From: Apostichopus japonicus
Lineage: Eukaryota > Echinodermata > Holothuroidea > Aspidochirotida > Stichopodidae
NCBI RefSeq assembly: GCF_037975245.1
Contig: NC_092578.1
Location: forward strand, 560,001-624,000
Reading direction: 5' to 3'
DNA: 64,000 nucleotides
Shown here: positions 25,101 through 36,400 of the stretch, one piece after another
How positions within the stretch are numbered: position 1 is the first letter of the stretch
Layout: the number at the start of each line of letters is the position of its first letter
The notes under the pieces: generated by a model
What the model was told of the DNA's origin: nothing
The model's input: the letters and a program-made list of their open reading frames with translations, nothing else
Databases searched by the model: none
Translations under genes and position numbers: made by a program

Positions 25101-28100
25101 TCGGAGCGTGGGTTGGTTTAAACAAACAACACTTCCTTGATATCAATGAGTGAGTGTGTTAATTTTAATCGCGCGCATTAAATGTCGTAGATGGACGGTT
25201 AGTCAAAGTGTCCAATTAGGGTTTAACTGCAAATCGCTTGAGTTAATCTTTAGCTAAGCTGTAACAGTGAAATGATGAATCAAGCTATCCATCCGTGACA
25301 TCAAAATGTTACAGTAATTGTCGTTTGCAGCACTTAACGATGATAAATTATTTCTCATTTCTGAAACTCTCTCGTAAGCATCGCATTTCATGCTAAATTA
25401 ACTACAAGTTACGATGTTCGCTCTAATAATCTACTCGACGACTCGCTGGAGTTTTTCTCCCTCTATCGAACAATTGTTTTGGGGGGTTCAAATTTCTATC
25501 ATATTTTAAAGTGCCTAAATATTATTTTCTTCTCAATCTATGTGTTCTATTTGAATTTCAATGATTCTAAACTTAGTCCTTGTCTGAAGTATGCCACGGA
25601 TAAACGGCTCACATATGTGTTTTGAAAGATATATCGATAATGTAAACATATTTATAGCTGATGTAAATTGGCGTAAAGGAACTCGAAGGGGAACATATGT
25701 TACGCCTACACAACCAACGAACACGGCAACATCAAACATCAGTATACAGTACCAGGGTACCGTATGTAATCTACCAGAACAACACCGTATATTGAAATCG
25801 TATTTTGGGGCTTTGTATTGATTGCACGCAAAATATAATTATAAAACAATTTTACTATTCGTGAGCATTTGAACATGTGTACATCAGCTATATACCAATA
25901 ATCCACAAATCTCTATAGTATGAAGTCATCCCTAACTGATCATGTTTGGCGTTCCATACGTATTTAGCATCTTTCTGAATTTTACTCCTATTGTTAAGGA
26001 CGCTTGTAATCCACCGTACCTCATTTTCTAACAAATAGGTGCAATTATCGCTAAATAATTGATTATTACGAAAAAGCTGACATAGAATGGGTATGATATT
26101 TTTAAGTAATAAAAAATTCCTTTATTTTTTAATTTTAACTTCCAGCCTAGTTGTATTACATACTTGTTATACAGAGAGCGACACACACAATTGATTTTAA
26201 GGGGTTTTCTTATCTTTCTTTCTGCTATCTTTCCAACTGCCAAACACGCAATTGTATGTATTTGTATGTATTGTATGTATTTTATTTGTGTGTATTTGTA
26301 TGTATTTCAAACACGCAATTCATCCAAGATATTCCCTTCCTGTGTGTATTTCGTTGGTTTACAGAATGCAAACCAAATGAATTTATACAACGATACAAGA
26401 CAACTTACTGGTTCTTGTACGTAACTTAAGCATTTGGAATAGTCAGTCCACGATTTGTTGTGGTCTGGATAAAATTTCCATGTGCCATTTACATCGCAGA
26501 CTCTTGTTGCTACCGCATCCGCTTTTGAAGAACAAGAAGAAAATATAAAGTTTGTCACCTAAAATTCAGAGATGAATCAACTGAAAAAGCTGTTGATATG
26601 GGGAGTTGGTAACCTTCAAGCCAAGTGGAAGTTTTCTCTAATAACAACCAATGAATATCCCCAAGCCAAGATTTTTCAACAGGAGACCTGCGGGTCAAGG
26701 CGGACCCGCGAGTGATTTCAATCTGACCGCGAGTAGAAAATATCGACCCGTTATTGGGATATGCGGATCAGGCTTGAGCTTATACTATACCGGCCTTCCT
26801 TTCACATTACAAGGGTGTTGTGATGTCATACAGTTCGTCCCTTTGCCACAACCAGACCTCGTCGAAAATTTGTCGTCACGCACTGCCGCGTGTGTGATCT
26901 GCTGGATTATCACATGTCAAGAAAGGAACTTACAACACATATATATATTAATCGTTAGTTCGTTTACAAATTTCCAAAACGTAAACAGACACACGAAAGA
27001 ACAAAATGGCAACAAATGAAATGTACAATGACAGTTTTGACATAATCCGAAGGTAAAACAGAGAAACTTTCTTACGGGAAATATCGAATATGTTCATGTA
27101 ATAATCTGGACACGGGTGAGAGGCGGTTTCACCTGCCTTCGTCTCGTTCCAACATATTACTCCATCCCAAACCTTTTCACAATAAGATTGATCGTCCGCT
27201 GAAAAACAAAAAACAAATTTATTGTTTGCTGTGAGTTCAATTCTGTGAGGAGGTGGCAGAAATTTCGACATTTAGGACCCCCTCCTACCTCCCCCTCGCC
27301 TACCAGACCAAGACAACTTGTCCCCTTTCTGCAGATATAATAGAGTAACCGTCTTCAATCGCGTAACACGAAAGAAACCGAAGTAGCCGCACCCATGAAT
27401 ACCAAATAGTACATGCGTGGATACATTGAGTTCGTTACATATTTACATCAGTTTGGCCCTGACAGTATCCTCGCTCTCTGTGTAATGTTTCAAAACTCTG
27501 CAAAATTTGCAAAATAACTTGATATGGTCGGCAATAATCAAAGTATCAGCCTTCTACTCCTGCACCTTTCATTCAATACTCACATCAAGCGAGTAGCCCC
27601 TCCCACCCCCCCCCCCCACCCTCCCTCAATGAGAGAAAAGACAGAGAGAGAAAGAGAGAGAAAGAGAGGAAAAGCTGGGAGAATCTGAAGAACAACGTGT
27701 GGAAAGTGGAATATTCGAATCAATATTAGGCTAATCGTATCCAGTATTTTGAACAATTCAATATTCTTTTACGTGGCTAAAATCTCGGCCTATTGGATAA
27801 CATTTGAAAGCTCTGGAGCCTATACAGTCCGCCATATCGTATAGCTTCCAGGGGCCCGCCATATGGTCCCTGGACGCCGCACAGGTAGTGCAAAGCGTGA
27901 CAGATCAATACATTGAACCCCCCCCCCCCCCCAACCAAGATGAAATCCTGGCTACGCGCTTTAGCCACATGGCCGCATTGCCTAATGTTACCCCCTTCTT
28001 TCCCTTTGATGTCTGTGGGTATAATGTCATGAGTTAGTACCACGAGTGAAGAATATACTCTTTTTTTTTTAATTTCTAAATTGTGAAGGCTCCGCAGATG

Positions 28101-30413
28101 GCAGTCCAGAAAACCCACTAGGTTCGTCCTCCAAAATATAGATGGCTTGTAATTTCAGTGGGTTAAAGAAAATGAAGGAAAAGAAAATGAAGGGGAAAAG
28201 GGGGTAGTATTTGGCTTATATTCAAAACGCGTGCTATAGGAAGCATACTGAACGTTGACAACGTTGTGGCAGTATTTATTTGCAAAAATAATTGAAGAAA
28301 AATTGTAAGCATTACGGTACGGTGTGTTGCTATAGTGTTTATTTTTTATAGGTCATCAACATTCCCAAAAGTGGGATTATTTCATAATTTTCTGTCAAGA
28401 TATATATATATATGAAGTATAAGCGATTCATGTGTTGTTTATTACAACTGATCTTACCAAAATAACAGAAAATGCTGTTACGTCATCAGAAAACAACCAA
28501 CAAGACAACTCCACCCCTCTGTTGAACCCTTACACCACCAACCCATCATCACTCGGTACAAAATTGGTTTCTAGAGAAGTTTCCTGTGTTCGGTGTGGAT
28601 TAGCTCGATGACCAACAGATTACAAAACTAAATATCATCGCCTTGCACTGCCGTTCCCATTTACAACAGACCCACTTTTAAACTATAAAAATTTAATAAG
28701 AGTTATTACTAAAACCATCATCACTGCGATATCTACGTATATGTTGATAGGACACGGGACATCTCGTCCGAGCTAGCGTGCAACCATGGTGTCAATTGCT
28801 GGTCTTTTTTAGTAGTTAATACCCCTTTGTGTCTCAGGTGCTATATTTAGCTGAATTTAATAGCTGTATTGTCGCCGTCATAAAATCAGTTATTAAGAAG
28901 GGGTTTTGGTAAGATGCGCTCGGAATTTTGAAATGCGTGTGTTCGATTTCAATCCCTGACACGATGTAATTTACCCTAGTAACAAATCGTCGGCCTACAA
29001 TTTGACGCATGCGCAACGTACATCATTCATAAAATCACGCTTAAAGTTTGGACGCGAAATATAAAATGGTAAAATCGTTCGTACCAACAGATGAACAATA
29101 AGATAAGTAAAATAAGTGAACATTAATTGTTCCTCTGCTGGTGATAGATAGGTCTTTCATAATTTAGTCTAATCACTTTTCAGGGGTGACTTTTGTAAAA
29201 TATATTTATTACTGACATATCAGTTCAGACACCAAACAGAAGCAAACTTGAAAATTTCTAGATGTGAGACTGCCCCTGGGCCCCGCCGGGGCTTTGCCCC
29301 TTGACCCCATCCTGGGCCGTAAGGCGGGCACTTGGACCCTAACCGATAAAGGCTTTGCGCCGAGGCGCTCCTTCAGTTTTATCCATGTTCAGTCATTTAT
29401 ATCCCCCCCCCCTCCCCAATTTTCAATTGGGATTGACGCCCCTGGACACCAGAGTTTATCTGGTTCAATTTATCATTCTCCTTACGAACCATTAACTGAG
29501 TAATTAGTCAGAGATGCATCGATGCTAGTGTTTCTTATATGCGTGAAGAATACAGAATGCGACCAAAGTTTGTTCACCGTCAGCAAGTCGTAAGAAATGT
29601 AAGACTATCGATCAATCAAGGCTTTTCCCGGAGTTTGTGCAATAGTCTTCACCGGTACATCCGCCATACATCGCACATCTAATGCGTACCATGTCAATAT
29701 TCATGATTTGTTGCATGAGTGATGCACTAGTATGCCTTTAGTGATTGAAAAAAAAGTAAACAAGGGCAAAAAAATGTTTTGAAAAGCGCTTATGTATTCG
29801 GTTGATTTACACTCTGCTCAAAAAGCTACCTGAATTCATGTCCCGAGGTAACTGTTCAACACGATGAAAAGCTTGCAAGCTAATCTCTAATGTGTCGAAG
29901 ACACAAACGACTGTATTGGTAAGCCCACACCGTGTAAGTCACTTGCGATTAAACAACTAAATGTTAAGAAAAGGTTTAGAAAATCAACTTTGCTGTTTGA
30001 ATGTACAGGTATTACAAAGAGGCTGGGCACCTACTCAATCGAGAGTATTTGCATTACTGTTCTCCACTATTCAGTCTTAACTGTATAAACATGATGACTG
30101 TTACAATTAAACTGAAAGCAATTACCGTTAGATTGAAAGCTTATAGGTCGAAAGCTTTTAGGTTCAGACTGTTACGTTGAGACTGAAAGCTCTTAGGTTT
30201 AAACTGAGAGATATATTAAATTTAGAATGAAAGCTCTTTGTTTTATACAAGAGTTATATGAGATTTAGACTAATGTTGAATAGTCTATTGGTTAGGCTCT
30301 GTACTAATGGACCGTTTAGCTGTATTGTAAGGGTACTTACCATCTTTAGGCTGGGAGGCTAGGATGGCGTCTACGCAATCTTGCTTGTGCCTCGATAAGA
30401 TGTCATTGTCCAT
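18566..30413 (-). CDS. class B1 (secretin-family) GPCR, parathyroid hormone receptor-like, 11 coding exons
   Basis: Exons (minus strand, in order) 30413-30341, 27198-27076, 26521-26409, 24307-24210, 23877-23763, 23294-23138, 21976-21916, 21547-21475, 20641-20556, 19625-19487 and 19186-18566 join in phase into 552 codons plus stop. The ectodomain has the six family Cys (13, 31, 40, 54, 74, 96) and WDGVICW, CPDYY and [14 protein letters not shown] motifs. Seven membrane segments follow, with [11 protein letters not shown] in TM3, CWWD in loop 2, RVLATKL after TM5, [15 protein letters not shown] in TM6 and [17 protein letters not shown] after TM7. Such receptors bind peptide hormones and signal through Gs. 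PDHNKSW, RVLATKL and the PDZ-type tail resemble PTH receptors, while [12 protein letters not shown] also recalls PACAP/VIP receptors. No signal peptide follows the chosen ATG. Family certain; subfamily about 70%. Confidence 0.95.
19487..19625 (-). CDS. GPCR exon 10: TM6 and TM7 start
   Basis: 139 bases, acceptor ctttttcatttcag, donor gtaagt. Encodes [20 protein letters not shown], loop 3, then [12 protein letters not shown]. Confidence 0.96.
19939..20221. mobile_element. foldback (palindromic) MITE-like element, about 283 bp
   Basis: The whole segment is a long imperfect inverted repeat: ggcttgccataaacgtgtta at the left is matched by taacacgtttatggcaagcc at the right. The complementarity continues inward (accgagaccgaacaaatgaaga with tcttcatttgtcctgtttcggt, ataagtaccaaaacctg with cagttttggtacttat) almost to the centre near 20080. 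It lies in the intron between GPCR exons 9 and 10. Confidence 0.85.
20271..20457. repeat. GGCC-punctuated degenerate repeat
   Basis: GGCC occurs near 20271, 20302, 20313, 20329, 20341, 20368, 20380, 20396 and 20454, mostly as tctggccg or tggccatt in T-rich DNA. It sits next to the foldback element in the same intron. Confidence 0.6.
20556..20641 (-). CDS. GPCR exon 9: TM5 and intracellular loop 3
   Basis: 86 bases, acceptor tctttttctttcag, donor gtactc. Encodes [20 protein letters not shown], then [24 protein letters not shown] is how I recall this region of PTH receptors. Confidence 0.94.
21475..21547 (-). CDS. GPCR exon 8: extracellular loop 2 and TM5 start
   Basis: 73 bases, acceptor tttattctttag, donor gtgagt. 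Encodes [20 protein letters not shown], then LSIL. The Cys of CW pairs with TM3 in the family; two N-glycosylation sequons (NVT, NNT) lie in the loop. Confidence 0.95.
21916..21976 (-). CDS. GPCR exon 7: TM4
   Basis: 61 bases, acceptor attgctcctcag, donor gtaggc. Completes GWG and encodes [21 protein letters not shown]4 is short, but its Pro and Trp are kept. Confidence 0.92.
23138..23294 (-). CDS. GPCR exon 6: TM3 to start of TM4
   Basis: 157 bases, acceptor ctctgggtag, donor gtaagt. Starts [20 protein letters not shown] and continues [13 protein letters not shown]. Contains the conserved extracellular Cys (178) and the buried TM3 Glu, and ends at the invariant GWG that opens TM4. Confidence 0.96.
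23763..23877 (-). CDS. GPCR exon 5: intracellular loop 1 and TM2
   Basis: 115 bases, acceptor cttatctcag, donor gtgaga. Encodes [19 protein letters not shown], then [11 protein letters not shown]; the R.L.C.RN.IH and S..LRA motifs are class B signatures. Confidence 0.95.
24210..24307 (-). CDS. GPCR exon 4: TM1
   Basis: 98 bases. Acceptor ctacgttag keeps phase 0 from the previous donor; a later AG (cacaacaag) would break the frame. Encodes IKPQQAF, then TM1 ([20 protein letters not shown]), ending FLYFR. Confidence 0.92.
24351..24575. repeat. tandem duplication of about 110 bp
   Basis: Two copies of a block running from atagataaagtttatagagt to acaacactaagtaactata. The second copy carries an extra tattatatag. 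It lies in the intron between GPCR exons 3 and 4, 45 bp from exon 4. Confidence 0.9.
26409..26521 (-). CDS. GPCR exon 3: hormone-receptor domain, part 2
   Basis: 113 bases, acceptor cttgttcttcaaaag, donor gtaagt. Encodes [20 protein letters not shown], then [14 protein letters not shown], closing the six-Cys domain (Cys 74 and 96). NGT and NKS are potential glycosylation sites. Confidence 0.94.
27076..27198 (-). CDS. GPCR exon 2: hormone-receptor domain, part 1
   Basis: 123 bases, acceptor ttttttgtttttcag, donor gtaaga. Encodes [20 protein letters not shown] and [14 protein letters not shown] with Cys 31, 40 and 54; NET is a potential N-glycosylation site. Confidence 0.94.
27600..27675. repeat. 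C-run followed by (GA)n-like tract
   Basis: A run of about 10 C followed by agagagagaaagagagaaag, in the intron between GPCR exons 1 and 2. Confidence 0.85.
27830..27970. repeat. probable dispersed-repeat fragment with poly-C core
   Basis: A GC-rich patch with about 16 C in a row followed by aaccaagatgaaatcctggc. The minus-strand reading contains [12 protein letters not shown], a phrase I associate with repeat-derived open frames in invertebrate genomes. No complete element is visible. Confidence 0.4.
29262..29450. repeat. GC-rich dispersed-repeat-like island
   Basis: An abrupt GC-rich stretch (ccctgggccccgccggggct, ttgcgccgaggcgctcc) with a poly-C run at about 29403-29412 in otherwise AT-rich DNA, in GPCR intron 1. 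It looks like inserted repeat sequence; the family is not identified. Confidence 0.4.
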
Positions 30414-30426
30414 GATAACTTCTTAG
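30341..30426 (-). CDS. GPCR exon 1: 5' UTR remnant, start codon, first ectodomain Cys
   Basis: Acceptor cttatttgcag before 30426, donor gtaagt after 30341. The ATG at 30413-30411 has A at -3 and G at +4. It encodes [20 protein letters not shown]; Cys13 is the first of the six ectodomain cysteines. An in-frame TAA lies four codons upstream if the first acceptor is used. An AG five bases further in (exon from 30421) would remove that stop and keep the frame open upstream as (N)AA-GTT-ATC-ATG. Confidence 0.85.
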
Positions 30427-30693
30427 CTGCAAATAAGAACAAAACAAAAATAAAAAAGGCTACAGACTATTTCAGATTATTAGAAAATAAAATTGTACAT
30501 GACGATTTAAGAGACCATGGAGGTAGGAAGAGCGGATTGTATAGTGTAAAGGGAAGGGTCAGGGGAGGAACAGGGGAGGGGCATGGGAGGGATAGGGGAG
30601 AAATAGGCAATAAAGTGACAGGGTATAGGGACCAGGTAGGGGACACGGAAAGGAGGAATGGGGTGAGCGGCAGTGGTTTATTCGTAACTAACT

Positions 30694-30694
<1 letters not shown>

Positions 30695-30740
<46 letters not shown>

Positions 30741-30770
30741 CTATATATATATATATATAGCTATATATAT
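30695..30770. repeat. (AT)n microsatellite
   Basis: A long AT dinucleotide run interrupted by two agct, about 270 bp upstream of GPCR exon 1. Confidence 0.95.
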
Positions 30771-31131
30771 TGATATAACATGTATAATATAGCAAAGATT
30801 TAACACGATAGTGAATGTCCCAAAGCTGACCTAAACGCTGTTCACACATTTGGAAGAAATCAAACAAACCTCTCAGGACTGAAAATGACATTGATTTGTC
30901 TTGGGAAATCCAAGAATGATTATTTAGTGAGGAATCGACTTTTACAAAACCTTTGGAAACATTCTGCCCTTTTTACGGTCAGTATATACGAGCCCCGCAG
31001 AGAGTAACACAGAAAATATAAATGAAAGAGGCTGTGTTATGGGTCGCATTGGTCATAAATCATTCTCAAATATGACCTATTCCTCAATAAATGGGTATTT
31101 TTAGATTATAGAGCGTCTCATTCTAAATGTT

Positions 31132-31132
<1 letters not shown>

Positions 31133-31173
<41 letters not shown>

Positions 31174-31190
31174 TATATATATTATATATA
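31133..31190. repeat. (TA)n microsatellite
   Basis: A TA run with a short tttattatatatt interruption. Confidence 0.95.
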
Positions 31191-31663
31191 TCTTGGCTCA
31201 ATTTTACTGGGTTTTTGTTACATTTGAAAGTGTGAATAAAGCAGTTTTCTCGTTTTCTTTGTATTAGAATATTAATCCGATGAGGTTCCTTCAAATTTCC
31301 GTCAAAAATCGTGCTTTTGTACTCTTTGACTTCTTTACTTGTTTGTCGTGTTCATAAATTTGAAACCATTCAGGGATTATATTAAATTAATCTCCTCCAT
31401 TTTGTTCAACATCAAAGTGCAACGAAGTGAAGATTGTCACGACTTTATGATCTGCCGAGAAATTGTAGATGAAAGGAGAAGAAAGACATCAAAAGAGCAG
31501 AAATGGTTTCAAGTAATTTTATACTGAAAGTCAATCTGCCATATCTACATGGAATTAGGATAACACTGTTGTATTAATGGTACCTGTACATAGCATACCT
31601 TAATGTAATCATGTGTTCAAGCAATCAATAACTTTTTTATGATATTTTTTTTTATATATGATA

Positions 31664-31666
<3 letters not shown>

Positions 31667-31718
<52 letters not shown>

Positions 31719-31760
31719 ATATGAATATGTATACACATATGTATATATATATATGTATGT
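31667..31760. repeat. (TA)n microsatellite grading to TATG
   Basis: A TA run followed by gtgtatatgaatatgtataca and gtatatatatatatg. It abuts the inverted-repeat element at 31781; a TGTA-rich tract also flanks that element on the right (31948-31998). Confidence 0.95.
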
Positions 31761-31780
31761 GTGCGTTTGTTTTGCTATCT

Positions 31781-31929
31781 GACCGAGGACTTGAACAAAA
31801 GAATTTCAGGTCCTCGGTTGTGATTTCTAAAGAATCACCACGTCCTCGGAAGAATTCTATTGTATGGGGTATTGTTAAAGTTAGGGTACGTGGATTTGAA
31901 CAATGGAAAATACAATGGGGTCCTCGGTC
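31781..31929. mobile_element. small (149-bp) element with 10-bp inverted ends gaccgaggac
   Basis: Perfect 10-bp terminal inverted repeats (31781-31790, 31920-31929) and further internal gtcctcgg copies (about 31811, 31843). TA/TG-rich microsatellite lies on both sides, as if it had inserted into one. No coding capacity. Confidence 0.5.
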
Positions 31930-33009
31930 TGAATGAAACACAAACATGTATGTGTATGTGTGTGTATGTATATGTGTATGTATATGTATATATATATGAA
32001 ACAAACATTAGCCTACCATTACAAATGAATAAAACATCAATTTTTCCGGAAAACTTCACTTTGACTAATATCCTGAAACCTAACTATAGATATAAATGAT
32101 AGTGACTTTGTATGTTCTATATTTCTTTTTCTTATTTGTGAGAATGACAGTAGATTATCCTGATCTGACGGATCAGCCAGTTTGGATAATCCCAGTTTTA
32201 ATACCATTCAAAACTGCCCTCTCATTTTATGCTTCAAAAAGTTCGTATTGAGAGTATGAAAAGTTTATGATTTCTGAGAGACACGCTATTCATACTGCAA
32301 ATACTGTCAGTACAAGTGCTTTGAAGCATGACAAGAAAGTAGTACAGTTTATAAAACTGTGTCCTAACTATGTGTGACTGGTGGAATGGATTATGAATAT
32401 TCAGTAAGTATATAGTTCCATTTTCAACCAACATAAGTATATGTTATGACGTTGGCTTGTCGTGTTGACATGCAAATGTTGCATAGCTGTGCGAGGATAT
32501 AATTATTCTCACCAGTAATGGTGTTTCTATATTGGCCGTGACATTCAAATAAATATTTACTTGTTCATGCTTTCCCACACCTGACACTTTGCGAAGGGCA
32601 AGGCCGATAAAAGGTCAATTTGGAAGGAACAATATTATGGTTGACTGTGTAGGAGTGGCGGTGTGCTACAGGTGGGTGGGTGAGTGGGCCTGAACATAGC
32701 CGACACGAATGACTTCAAATTATGCTAGTTATCAATTCGATGTGACATTACAAAGATACTTTGATGCACTGAGTTGTGACAAAGGACACTGTTGGAAGGT
32801 AGTAGTAGGCTGACAATACCGCAACAAGGAACAAAAGAAGGCATAATTACATAGGACGGAGGGGTAGGGTGGGGTTGCGTTAGTGGGAGTGACCCCTGAC
32901 CAGTATCACACGTGTAGTATGAAGTAAACACGCATTGTGTCTAACGTGACAAATAGGTTCGTCTATTCACGTGATGACTACAACAAGCACAGCCCAGACA
33001 TTTAAATGC

Positions 33010-33441
33010 AGAGTGGGTTAGGCCTAGGACCAGCCACTACCGTATGTGGGTACAGTGTGTTAGGCCTAGGATCAGCCACTACCGTATGTGGGTAGAGTAG
33101 ATTAGGCCAGAGTGGGTTGAGCCTAGGACCAACCACAACCGTATGTGGGTAGAGTGGATTAGGCATAGGACCAACCACAACTGTATGTGGGTAGAGTGCA
33201 TGGATTAGGCCAGAGTGGGTTAGGCCAGAGTGGGTTAGGTTCAGCCACCACTGTATATGCTGGTAGGGTGGGCAAAGTGGGTTATGCCAGAGTGGGTTAG
33301 GACCAGCCACCACTGTATATGTGGGTAGGGAGGGCAGAGTGGGTTATGCCATAGTGGGTTAGGACCAACCACCACTGTATATGTGGGTAGGGTGGGCAGA
33401 GTGGGTTAGGCCATAGTGGGTTAGGACCCGGCCACTAGCGT
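33010..33441. repeat. G-rich minisatellite with variable units of about 40-65 bp
   Basis: Direct repeats of agagtgggttaggcctagga / ccagccactaccgtatgtgg / gtagagt, with shorter sub-units (ggccagagtgggtta) reiterated. About nine imperfect copies. Confidence 0.9.
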
Positions 33442-36400
33442 ACGTAAGTCACGATGAAAGACCGACCATAACAACGAGGAAAGTTTTCATATTTGTCTTG
33501 AAACGAACAAGAAAATAAAAGTAAAATTCCAGGGAAGTTGTCACTTGCTGTTTAGCCAATGAAACCTAACGTTATGCTCATGTATTTGTGTGACGAAAGA
33601 CGATATCATGAAGACAGAATCACCCGTTGGAAACAAAACACGTATTGTGTCACTGGTGAAGAGTTTGTTATGCATTATACCTAACATTAACACGGGGAAG
33701 ATTGTGTATTCTTATAGCCTATGTGTTGGAATCAGTAAATCCGTAGCGTAACAATATCTTTTAATTTGATGATAATTGCGTAACACCATCAACCAATGCC
33801 GTTCAATTAACCTACTAATTTTAGCTCGAAATTGTTGAAGCTGCACGGTCGCTTTATAATTGAATCAAACTGATGAGTTTTTTTTAAAAGAGACCGAGTG
33901 AATATAATAATGTATTGACAATGGCCAGGAAGCATCTATGCACCAGTTTGAATTCTGCGTAGAAATGATATAAACATGTATTCTGTACCTGAATAATACT
34001 CATGTAGAAATACGACAGATGTTTGATGTTGTTAAACAAATATGTGTAGTCAGACTTGATGCATTCTGATCATGGAATGTGACCATGTTCAGTCCTCTTA
34101 ATAGTGTGGACATGGAAACGCGTCCTCTTAATAGTGTGGACATGGATACGGACGAAGCAGGTAAACCTATTATACTTAATAGGATATAGGAAAGGAGAAG
34201 TAATTTCTGCAGAATATAGCAAAGGTATAGTATTTCCCAACATACCCAAATATAATATGAGAATAGTCTATAAAAATTAACACATCAAATTGACTTATAA
34301 CATGCTAAGGATGCTAAAATTTGTGGCCAATATTAATTATATTTGATTACGAGGATCAGCTATCGTTACACAAAATGGATTGGATAAAGATCATTTCATC
34401 TTGGGTTTGAGCCAACCTGGGCCACTTGCCAAGCTTGGTTTCTTATCTTAGATTTTTATTTCGTCTTAAACGTTGAAAACAAAACAATTGAGAATCGTGG
34501 CATTCCAGCGATTGAGTTATCACTGATGGTGTAGACATATATAAGCTATACACGGCTTTGCTACAATTAGCTGCCTCGGAGGGCAATCATTAGATTATGT
34601 TTTATTGAAGAGTGGAATACATTAACGTCACAATCCGACAACGTAAAGTCGATATTGTCTTTCTCACATCGGAGAGTTTCCCTGAAACTCGCATAAAATG
34701 TCTTCCCATGTATACATCAATTATTAAAAGGAGAGGTACTTGATACCATATATAGGTCTATACCAACTATTATACATACAAACAAAAACAAAATTGCTTT
34801 GCTTGTAAATTTGCATATTTGGCAGAGGATACGCGCATGGACGCTTATGTTTAATCAATAATTCTGCACAAGGTTTCACTATGTGGAGCAAGAAGAATCA
34901 TTTAAATGGTATTGTAAAAGTGATATTCTATTTGTAAAGACATAATCGTATTGAAATTTAAGTGCCGGGTGGAGTAGGGTGGGGTGTGAGAGACAAACAC
35001 ATCTCTTCGGGAGGATGGGAGGGTGACGTGAACCCTCTTCTGTATAAGGCCAAATGAGAAGAGCCTGTTGTATAGCTTTGTTTTTGAAGTGCTTTCACAA
35101 AAAAATAGGATTGTTTCATTACCTCCCCTCTTGTCCTGTATATGTTTGGAATATTAAAGTAAATTTTTGAAATCTTTTCGCCCATATCTGCCACACGAGA
35201 AAGGCGCATTCATCGAGCATAAGATTCAGGGAAGTAAAGTCAATGAATCTAACGCCGAGTGGAACGTATTGTTAAACGCAACCGACTACATCTAAAGTTG
35301 TTATAGACCCCCCTCCCCTCCCTACAAAAAGACAGTTAATATTTATATTATTATAGCTATTCTGGTTTTCAATATATTCTAATTCAACTCTAGAATGTTC
35401 CTGTAAGGCTTGATATATAATGGTCTAGGCTCCTCAGTAGCAGGCCTAGATGAGGCCAAGATGACGTTGGAGGCCAGAAAAGTCATTTGCTTTCCTATTG
35501 AGTTTTATCTTGCATCTTAGCATCTGATCAGTCGGTTGTGTGTTAGACTAAGTATTCCAGCCACTTTAATTGATTAGACTCAGATGTTTAAAGAGTTATT
35601 TTATCAAAAGTCAAACTGTACTGATAGCAGTGTATTTTGAACGGTTTACAACATACAAATTTTGAGTTACCTATTCACTCAATTCTTAATGAATCGTCGC
35701 TGTAGAATAAACAATAGTTTATGTTTGTTTGAAATGTCTTGGCACTATCAGGTAGCCTAAACGAAACAGTAGTACAAACGAAGTATACAAAAGGCTACCG
35801 TAGGTTGGAACATCACTAGGCCCACTCCCCCCCCCCCCCAGAAAAAAAAGCAACATTTTTACTGCATATTACCGCAGATAAATTCACAAAGGCAAAGAGA
35901 AAAGGGTGGAAAAACCGCTTCATAAATAAAAATCACATTCCCAAAATAAAGGATAAGAATTCTGCTATCATTTGTGCACTGGTTATTTACTGTTGTCAAC
36001 ACGCCGTAAATTAAACTACCCGTACACTTAAGTTTTGTTTTATTTTATGATCAGTTTTTCGTTAAAGGCTTTCAGCATTCTTGAGACGCCGTCTTAATTT
36101 ACTCTCGAGACCTGTGTGATTACACAAGCGTTGTAATTTAACGCGGCAAATTCGTATTTTTATGGTTAATCTGAGCTTTCTTTCGTTTTTAATATTAATT
36201 TACTATGGTTCGTCTCTATGGTACTCTTTACCATTAAAACGACAGCTGCCTGTATTAACGGATAGTCACGTGACATGTTCGAAGTCCGCTTAGCGTAATG
36301 CAGTTGCTATAATTATTATTCGGAGGTAAAAAATTGATAAAAAAGCTCTGAGAACGATATCTGTCCCTGTGGAGGCACTTCCAAGTACAGGGTATATAAT

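Noticed and set aside
27777-28118. Minus-strand 113-codon frame as an exon
   Set aside because: Contains a poly-Gly/poly-C stretch and a phrase typical of dispersed repeats; GPCR exons 1 and 2 join in phase without it.
30688-30891. Open frames through (AT)n tracts (also 18161-18373, 31609-32004, 44204-44435)
   Set aside because: Translations are IYIY-type products of dinucleotide repeats.
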